64,000 nucleotides of DNA from Phoenix dactylifera (taxonomy: Eukaryota; Streptophyta; Magnoliopsida; Arecales; Arecaceae), in the NCBI RefSeq assembly GCF_009389715.1, contig NC_052395.1:21552493-21616492 (forward strand). Direction: 5' to 3'. The position numbers and the translations under genes were made by a program. A model generated the notes under the pieces. It had not been told where the DNA came from, did not search any database, and worked only from the letters and a program-made list of their open reading frames with translations. Positions 56,675 to 64,000 of the stretch are shown here, piece by piece. Positions within the stretch are counted from its first letter, which is position 1; the number at the start of each line of letters is the position of its first letter.

Positions 56675-57009
56675 AGGGGGCGTTTGGTAACCCCCACAGG
56701 ATCACCACGGTGATCTAAGATTCTTGATGATCCGAATGCTGGGGTGATTTGATTCCTAATGATCTAAGATCAATATGTTTGGTAGGCCATGGTCCAGTGA
56801 TTACAAATTTTCGGATATCCATGAGTAACTTGTTTGGTATGGTACGGGAATCCAAGATCACCGACCGCATAATACCACAAATACCCCTGATATATCTTAG
56901 ATGGATTTTTTATGTATTTTTAATTCTTATGAATCAAAAATATAAGTCAATATGCTAATTCGTATAACAGCTCTATAATTTTGTCATATATTCTACTTTT
57001 AGTAGCAAA
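56675..57009. mobile_element. Truncated Harbinger-like element
   Basis: Begins TAGGGGGCGTTTGGTAACCC and, reverse-complemented, follows the right part of the element at 43185-44209 (for example TATTTGTGGTATTATGTGGTCGG). It is cut at 57009, where LINE sequence starts, so only one terminus remains. Confidence 0.7.
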
Positions 57010-57290
57010 CAATTCTATTGACCACCCATCTAGATTCTAGAGGGTTTGAAGATGGACATGAGGTAGGAAGGGAATGCTGAGAGAATGGAGTTGACAAGAG
57101 TGACTCTTCCTCCCCAAGAGAGCAGTCTCCCTTTCCGTGTCATAAGTCTAGTACTCATCTTCTCCAAGAGTGGCAACCAACATTGTTTCATATCCTTGTT
57201 ATAATATACGGGCAACCAAGATATGTGAATGGAGGGAGCTGGTCGTAATATATTAGAACTACTATAACCATCTAGCAATTAATTGGACTA
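57010..57290 (-). pseudogene. LINE relic, reverse-transcriptase tail
   Basis: Minus-strand frame 57278-57030 with LLEKMSTRLMTRKGRLLSWG and LVNSILSAFPSYLMS, nearly the same as 42439-42191. It belongs with the piece at 55681-56040. Confidence 0.75.
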
Positions 57291-57864
57291 TTACATAGAA
57301 TTACAGCTTTTTTGAATTAGATAATAAGCATCCTACACCAATGATTCAAGTTATTTGATGCAATCTGCTTTCTCTAAACTGCTCATACACATACACACAT
57401 AGAGAGACTTTGGAGTGGAGGACCCCAGCTTAGATCATTGCTATGGGACCCCCATCATCCGATCTACTACCTAACAAAATTTGAGTAAAGGACTATTCGC
57501 GTATATCTAAGTCTCTCTCCTTTGTAGAATAACTCGCTACCCAAAGTAGATTGATCGTGTAGATCCAAAAACTAAAACAAACACTGCGCATAAAATAGTA
57601 TTTGTAGAAAATTACAAAAAGAAAATATTAGTAAAAGCAAAAAATAGGAAGAGAAAATAAATTTACTCAAAATAAAATAAAGGCCGAAACAATAAATTTG
57701 GCTCTTCTTACAAAGAAGTCTCAAGTCTTTCCAAGATATCTTTCCTCAGCTCTAAGTTTTCACATAACACTCTCTCTCTATTGTAAAACCACACTCTCTT
57801 TTCCATTACATGACAAAAATATCGCCATCTCCTACTAAAAGATGAGTAAAGGACTTCCGACATC

Positions 57865-57910
<46 letters not shown>

Positions 57911-59887
57911 TACATATGTATTTGCTTGAAATTCTTATTCCGTATCTTAAAGAAGGATCTTAGCTTCTACTCTTTCATTCAAAGCAGATTACTTAAAATA
58001 TTGAAAGAAAAGAAGAGATAAATCTAGCCTATCTATTTTTGGGAGAGCATTTCTTTTAGGAAGTAAGCTATAATCATTCACCTATTTGGATCCAGGATCA
58101 GTCCGTTACTTCGGATTTATTTGATTTGGTGTAAGTACCCAAACTAGTTATAATTGGACTTATCGCCTTCTGTGTGCAGTTTCTACATCACATTATACTC
58201 TCTCTTCCATGTTTCATGAACACCATGGCGGCCCAGCCTACCCGCGCATCGTACTTGGAAAGAGTCTCAAGGCATGGAGCAAGCCACGCACTAAAGTTTG
58301 CAGGAGAACGAGGCCAACCGCCCCTGCTATTCTACTAAACAAAGGCTCTGGTCCATTTACAATCAGCCAGAAGAAGTTAAGTGGATTAGACGGTCAGGCC
58401 TTGGGATCTTTATTTTACTTATAAAAAAAACATCCCACCGTAGGATGTGGACCACGGATCCTACGGTAATTACAACTGCAAAGAAGATTATTGATGAAGA
58501 ATTCTTCGTTCATTTTAGGAATGGTTGATTTTCATTCATAACATCGACCATTGGTCCCACCATGTATAGATGTCAAAGCAATTCACATCTATCAAATCTA
58601 ATTGACAAAATAATACATAACCCATTTATAATTTTGTCCCCACCCCCGGATGGCTGCTTTTCCAGCCTTCCTTATCAACGAAAAAAAAAAATAGTGTCCC
58701 TACCCAAAACCGGATTAATTATGATAATATCTGATGGACACTCATTTATTTCAAGTTAGGTGAATCGGTTGGCACGAAACAGCATCAATCAATAAATCTT
58801 GATCATATTGGTGCAACTTAAGACCATGATCGATCTGGGGGAACTCTAAAAGCCCAAAATAGGATGTGCACAATGGAGGTGCAGTGTTAATCCAATCTCG
58901 CCATCGAGGCTACTGGGACTAAGGTGACTGGCCCGGCTTGGAAGACTTGGTCTCTAGGTCTGGATCATGGATCTTCTCCAAGATTCCTGATACAAGGTAC
59001 ATGTAAGTCCAGTACATTCATTACCATTCCGTAAATGTTTGACGACCGTGATTGATCAATGGGTCCTATTTGTACAATCCTTGAGTAGAAAGAATTCGAA
59101 CTCCCCTTCAAAACATCACAATTATTGGTGTTAGGGCGAAGCTAATTAGCATGCATGGTATGGACATGATGATTGGATCAGAATTCAGAATTCCCATCAT
59201 CAGTACGCAATCGCTTGCACATGAAGGCTTGCATGACCATTCTGTAAATGACTAGGAGAGCTTGGCACACACCGATCACGCCCTTGTAGACAAGAAATTA
59301 TTAGAAAGTATACCTATTTTTCGGATAGGTGTTACATCATCGGACTTCAAGTCGTTTCTTTCCGGCAAAAAAACAATTAATCTTCTACCATGACATCGTC
59401 TATTAGATCGCACCCAGCACAGATCTCAAATCAATCTAAACATCATTAATTAGGCTGTATGGATCGATCTCGAAGCGATATTCGCATGATCTATCGGTGG
59501 ATTCACGCAAAGGAAGGTGAATACTTCAGCGCGAAGGATACAACCTCTGCCCTTGACGAAATAGCCAGTGTTTGGCCCCAGACCTCTTAATGACACATTA
59601 TCTTTTCTACAATGACCGGTCAACGCTCTTCTTGTTGCAGAACACATGGGGATTTTTAATAGGTCCGATCTGAGCAACCTATTAACTTTTTGGCAGTGAT
59701 AGGTCAATGATCTCGCCGTCGCAGAACATATGGGAATTTTGAATAGGTCCGGCTAGATGATGCGGCCCAACTGTCACCTTATCTTTTAATTTATCCAACA
59801 AATCAACCCTCAAGGTTCCAAGTACTATGAGCTTTATAACTTTAGAAGATTCAAAAATCGTATTGAGTCCGCACCCTTTTCTTCGAT
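57291..59887. other. Unit spacer and 5' flank of kinase G
   Basis: Aligned with 42440-43184 and 44210-45180. It has a (TA)n/(GA)n microsatellite at 57864-57910. From 59320 the proximal flank matches those of D, E and F, including TATAAC at about 59834. No gene was found. Confidence 0.6.
57864..57910. repeat. (TA)n-(GA)n compound microsatellite
   Basis: About 14 TA units followed by about 10 GA units. It is absent at the matching place in the E-F spacer. Confidence 0.92.
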
Positions 59888-62800
59888 ATGGAGCTGTTTG
59901 GGAAGATGTGCAAGCTCCATGCAGCCCTACTCTTTCTCTCCTTGATCCTTTCCTCTCTCTTCTCTCTCTCCGTTGGAGGCGACATCCTGACTCCAACCCA
60001 GCCCCTTCGCGACGGCCAAATCTTGATCTCATCTGGGGAGAGATTCGCCTTAGGCTTCTTCAGCCCTGTCAGCACTAACAATCGTTATGTCGGCATATGG
60101 TACAAGGTCCTACCTCGTACCATCCTATGGGTTGCCAATCGCCAGCACCCGATCTCTGAGCGCAACGGCAGCCTGTCGATCACCGCCAATGGAACTCTCA
60201 TCATCACCGACCAGAACTCTAAAACCATCTGGTCCTCGGGCCTCGCCAGTCCAGTCGCGCAACTCTTAGACGACGGCAATTTCATCGTTAAAGAGGCTAA
60301 GGGCGACAGTAATATTGTTCCAGGGAGCCTTGCATGGCAGAGCTTCGACTACCCGACCGACACTCTGCTCGCGGGAATGAAGTTCGGGTGGAACCTAACG
60401 AGTGGCCTCAACCGTAACTTCACATCATGGGCCAGTCCTAGCGACCCAGCGCTGGGCTCCTACACCGTGGTTGTAGATCTCCGTGGCGTCCCCCAGATAA
60501 TTTTGTTGGAAGACTCAAAGCAACTGACGCGTGCCGGGCCATGGAACGGGCAATTCTTCAGTGGCGACCCGGATATTAGGGCCATGGACGGTAATGTCTT
60601 CACAGCGGACTTTGTCATCAAGAACGACGAGGTCTTCTACATGTACAACACCAGCACGTCCATCATCACGAGGCTTACAGTGGACTACACCGGCCATATC
60701 CAACGCCTTATCTGGCTCAATGACAGCCAAATGTGGAGTGTCTACATGTCTAGGCCGAAGGACCTATGCGATTATATGTCACAATGTGGGGCTTACGGGG
60801 TCTGTAATCCGGACGACTCACCGGTATGTAGTTGTTTGCAGGGATTTAAGCCTAAGTCACCAAGAAATTGGGATCTCAGGGAAGGGAAAGATGGGTGTGC
60901 AAGGATGACAGAGCTGGACTGTCGAAACGGGACTGATGGGTTTGCGACAATAGAGAAGGCAAAGCTGCCGGACACGTCGAGGTCGACGATGGACAGGAGC
61001 ATGAGACTGGATGAGTGTGGGGCGATGTGCTTGAGGAATTGTTCATGCACGGCCTATGCTAGTGCTAATATCGATGGGACCGGATGCATAATTTGGACGA
61101 CGGAGCTTACTGATATTAGGGTGTTTACTTTTGGTGGACAAGATCTCTACGTCCGACTAGCAGCGGCCGATCTTGGTATGTATTGTTTCATTTACTGGGG
61201 TCAGCAACTGCACACTAGAAATATTTATACCATTGGACCAATGCAAGCTGGAAATCGGCAGATGTCTTCACCCCGGTGTTGGTGCCGGTGCCGGTGCCAG
61301 TTTGTACTAGTTCAAAGGTGGACTTTGTATGTTGTTATAGGGTGTATGCAGTCCAGTTTGTTCTGTTTGGTGTGAGTCTGGCTTGGCTTAGGGGTCGGGT
61401 GTAGTAAACACATTACCTGTTGGTGGGGACATAGGAAATCGACTTGAGAAACCGATGGGACAGCTAACTAACCGTGTTTTCATTTTAATTCGGGGGAAGG
61501 CGACCACTGACTTTAGCGTTTGCTACTTTAATGAAATTCCGAAAATTTGACTTGGTAGTTTGGGCTCAAAATGGACCTGGCTCAGGAAAACCTCTTTACC
61601 ACAGGCCGGCTTGAGAATTTTTTGAGATTTTGGATTGGGCATTTGCTCGAAAGCTTTTGGAAAATTTCAGCTAGAGCCCCGCCTGAGCATAGACCAGGGC
61701 CCGCCCCAAACCCAATGGAGTAGGCCTGAATTAACTATTTGGGCTGAAAAATAGGATTGCCAACCCGATTCAAGCTTAATCTCCCAATCATTCATATCGT
61801 TGCTTCACTTTTTTTTTATGTAATACTATAGCTTTACGTTAGCAACCATCTGATAATTAAAAATATGTTTATCAGAATAGCAATCAAGTTGGTCAAGCCA
61901 CATAATAGGATAGAACCAAACCACTGTCTATTGAGAACGAGCTTATATTGGAGCTAAACTGGGCTGGGCCTAAGCCTAAATTTGGGCTCTGTTTCGGTCT
62001 TTGTCCAAAATTGAGCTTCGGTCGGGCCAAGGAGGGCCATTTGAGCTTGGACGGAAAATAAATGGGCTTTATATTTAAGCCCAAAACCGGTCTTAATTCT
62101 TTCGGGCTTTGCCCGTCGCCCAACTTGAAGACCGGCCCAAACTCACTTTCAGCCCTATTGGTGGTAGAGCACGAATCAACGAATAGGACGTGATCCACCT
62201 TTACATGGGTTGCAAATGGACCAAGTCTAGATTTTGCCCATAAACAGCTAAATATGATCCATTATATTTGATTGCTCGGGTGACTTTTTTTTAAGTTCAT
62301 AGTTTCACATGAAGTCCCTTATACGAGTAGGTTTTAATCTTTTAAAACAATCATAATTTCCATTTAAGTCCTATTAGAAACTCTTTCTTTGCATTGCAAT
62401 CTATGCTCATTATACCCATAAAATAAATAATACTACATCCAAGTATTCATTGTGGGACTGGAAGTGGGTCCAGGCCAACCCGAGGATTGTCAGGCTGGGC
62501 CGACTTTGACATGGGCTACCGACTAGGCACGAGTAAATTTGGATCAGATTTGGAGTTAAAATTAGAGCTTGTAGACTTTTCAAGCACACACACTGATCTG
62601 AAAGGAATCTTTAAGTTGGGTAGTTTAAAACACCACGCTCCTCACTCACATTAGAAGTTTTCAGTCTTGTCCCCATTTAAAAGTTTTGTTAAAAACCCAA
62701 AATCAAACAAACTAATTGATAACTTGGCCTAACCCACTTAAAGCTCGGGCTAAGTCAAGCAACCAATATTCACCCCAATTTATATGTGGAACTTCTGGAC

Positions 62801-64000
62801 GATCCAAAAAGATAAAAAGAAATTCCAAAAAAACAAAAAGGAAAACAAAAGAATGTTCATCATGTACTTATACAACGGTGCTGATGTTTCAGCCCTGGGA
62901 TCAGATCATTCACATTCACATACCATAGCTGGGATTGTGGTGGGCTCTATTGCGGGGATTCTGCTACTTGCTGTGGCGGCCATTTGCGTTCGAATGAAGA
63001 GAAGGAGAAGAACAGGTAAAATTAGTCCCCCGCGCGATATGCAGCCATGACATGAGTGGTGATTACTAATTAATTGTGACTAGTGCAGCAGCTACCTTAG
63101 GTGGCATTCCCTTCGCTAGTCACCGCAACAACGAATACAAGGACGGCAAAAATTGGGAGCTTCCTCTATTTGATCTGGGGACAATCATTGCAGCGACCGA
63201 CAACTTCTCAATCAAAAACAAGCTTGGAAAGGGTGGCTTCGGTCCCGTGTACAAAGTAATTTTATAGTTTACCAACTGAACGTAGTAGAGTGTCACCATG
63301 TAGGTCTCAGTCGATGTAGGGTCCTAATTTCAGCACTCTGAATACAATGTTGCATTCAGGGCTTTCGAACAGTTTGATACTGCCTCCAGATTTAGTACTC
63401 TTAAGTATCGCAATGCTGAATGTGGTGATTTCAGGGAATGCTTGGAGAGGAGCAAGAAATAGCTGTGAAGAGGCTTTCAAAGACTTCAGCGCAGGGCACT
63501 GATGAATTCATGAATGAAGTGATGCTGATTGCCAAGCTTCAGCACCGAAACCTAGTTCGGCTTCTGGGTTGCTGCTCTCAAGGAGAGGAAAGGATGCTGG
63601 TATATGAATACATGCCTAATAAAAGCTTGGACGCCTTCCTGTTTGGTTAGTTAATCTTCTGTTCTCTTCCTTATCTTTGTTTCCTGTTCCTGATTAGATT
63701 ATGACAATCACAGCATAATCGATACCTTCTAATGCTTAGTTCAAGAGTTCAAGAAAATACTCAGTTCAATAAATACTAACTTTTGCGCTAAATCAATAAC
63801 CCACTTTTGCTGATCAAATGGAAGAGTACTGAAAATCGAAAAGACATAGCTGGGCACTCTCATCTGAAAATGAACCTTGAAGTAGGGTTGCTCAAAGCAC
63901 TACTCTTTAGGCTAAAATTAAAAGTTCTTAGTTGTGACAATTCGGGAGTAGCTGGCCTTGTGGAGGTGGCCAACTTCATGGAGCTTAAGTATGTTATAAT
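59888..64000 (+). CDS. G-type lectin S-receptor-like Ser/Thr kinase, copy G (3' end outside the window)
   Basis: Visible exons: 59888-61175, 62893-63015, 63089-63255, 63435-63645; exons 5-7 lie beyond the right edge and 63646-64000 is intron 4. The ATG ([15 protein letters not shown]) and signal peptide are intact. Domain order: B-lectin, S-locus glycoprotein, EGF-like and PAN in exon 1 (429 residues), membrane span in exon 2 ([16 protein letters not shown]), kinase start with [11 protein letters not shown]538 and the helix-C glutamate (NEV). A short loss in the WSSG...LASP segment and several changes in the S-locus domain ([11 protein letters not shown]) set it apart from E and F. The exon 3 donor is AAA/GTAATT instead of AAG/GTAATT, a weaker site. 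No lesion was seen in the visible part. Confidence 0.88.

Overview
This is a plant nuclear window, most likely from a monocot and possibly a palm. The sequence shows genes split by GT-AG introns, G-type lectin receptor kinases with the usual seven-exon layout, and dense layers of LTR, LINE, hAT, Mutator-like and Harbinger-like elements. The plant call is firm; the palm call is an impression from the repeat families and was not tested.

The backbone is a tandem array of G-type lectin S-receptor-like serine/threonine kinases, all on the + strand. Lineage A has a complete copy D (17683-22028), complete copies E (33200-37902) and F (47312-52498), copy G (59888 to beyond the right edge, exons 1-4 visible) and a relic with exons 5-7 only (2609-3468). 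A second lineage, B, survives only as broken pieces: 4872-5307 (exons 5-6), 11807-12983 (exons 4-7) and 23847-24080 (part of exon 7). Exons 4, 5 and 6 are exactly 211, 238 and 151 bp in every undamaged copy, and exon 7 is 309 bp.

The duplication unit is roughly 12.5-15.5 kb: 5' flank, A-type kinase, 3' flank, a non-autonomous hAT-like element with an 8-bp target duplication, a retroelement gag remnant (E and F units), a LINE remnant, spacer, then the next 5' flank. Because the units align, insertions found in only one unit can be seen against empty neighbours. These include a 3.26-kb hAT element with a broken transposase (27871-31132) nested in a larger inverted-repeat insertion, a 1.0-kb Harbinger-like element (43185-44209), a Mutator-like MITE with 44-bp inverted ends (46027-46892), and a compound TRIM retroelement with a third, inverted LTR (14165-14747).

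The kinases encode surface receptors: signal peptide, B-lectin, S-locus glycoprotein, EGF-like/PAN, one membrane span and an RD-type cytoplasmic kinase. D looks fully functional. E has lost the ancestral ATG but keeps a second one seven codons in. F has an open frame but has lost the conserved helix-C glutamate and carries a proline in its catalytic loop. The left part of the window (1-2523 and 5308-11190) and 22741-23846 are mainly LTR-type retroelement sequence. No RNA gene, CRISPR array or prokaryotic feature was seen.
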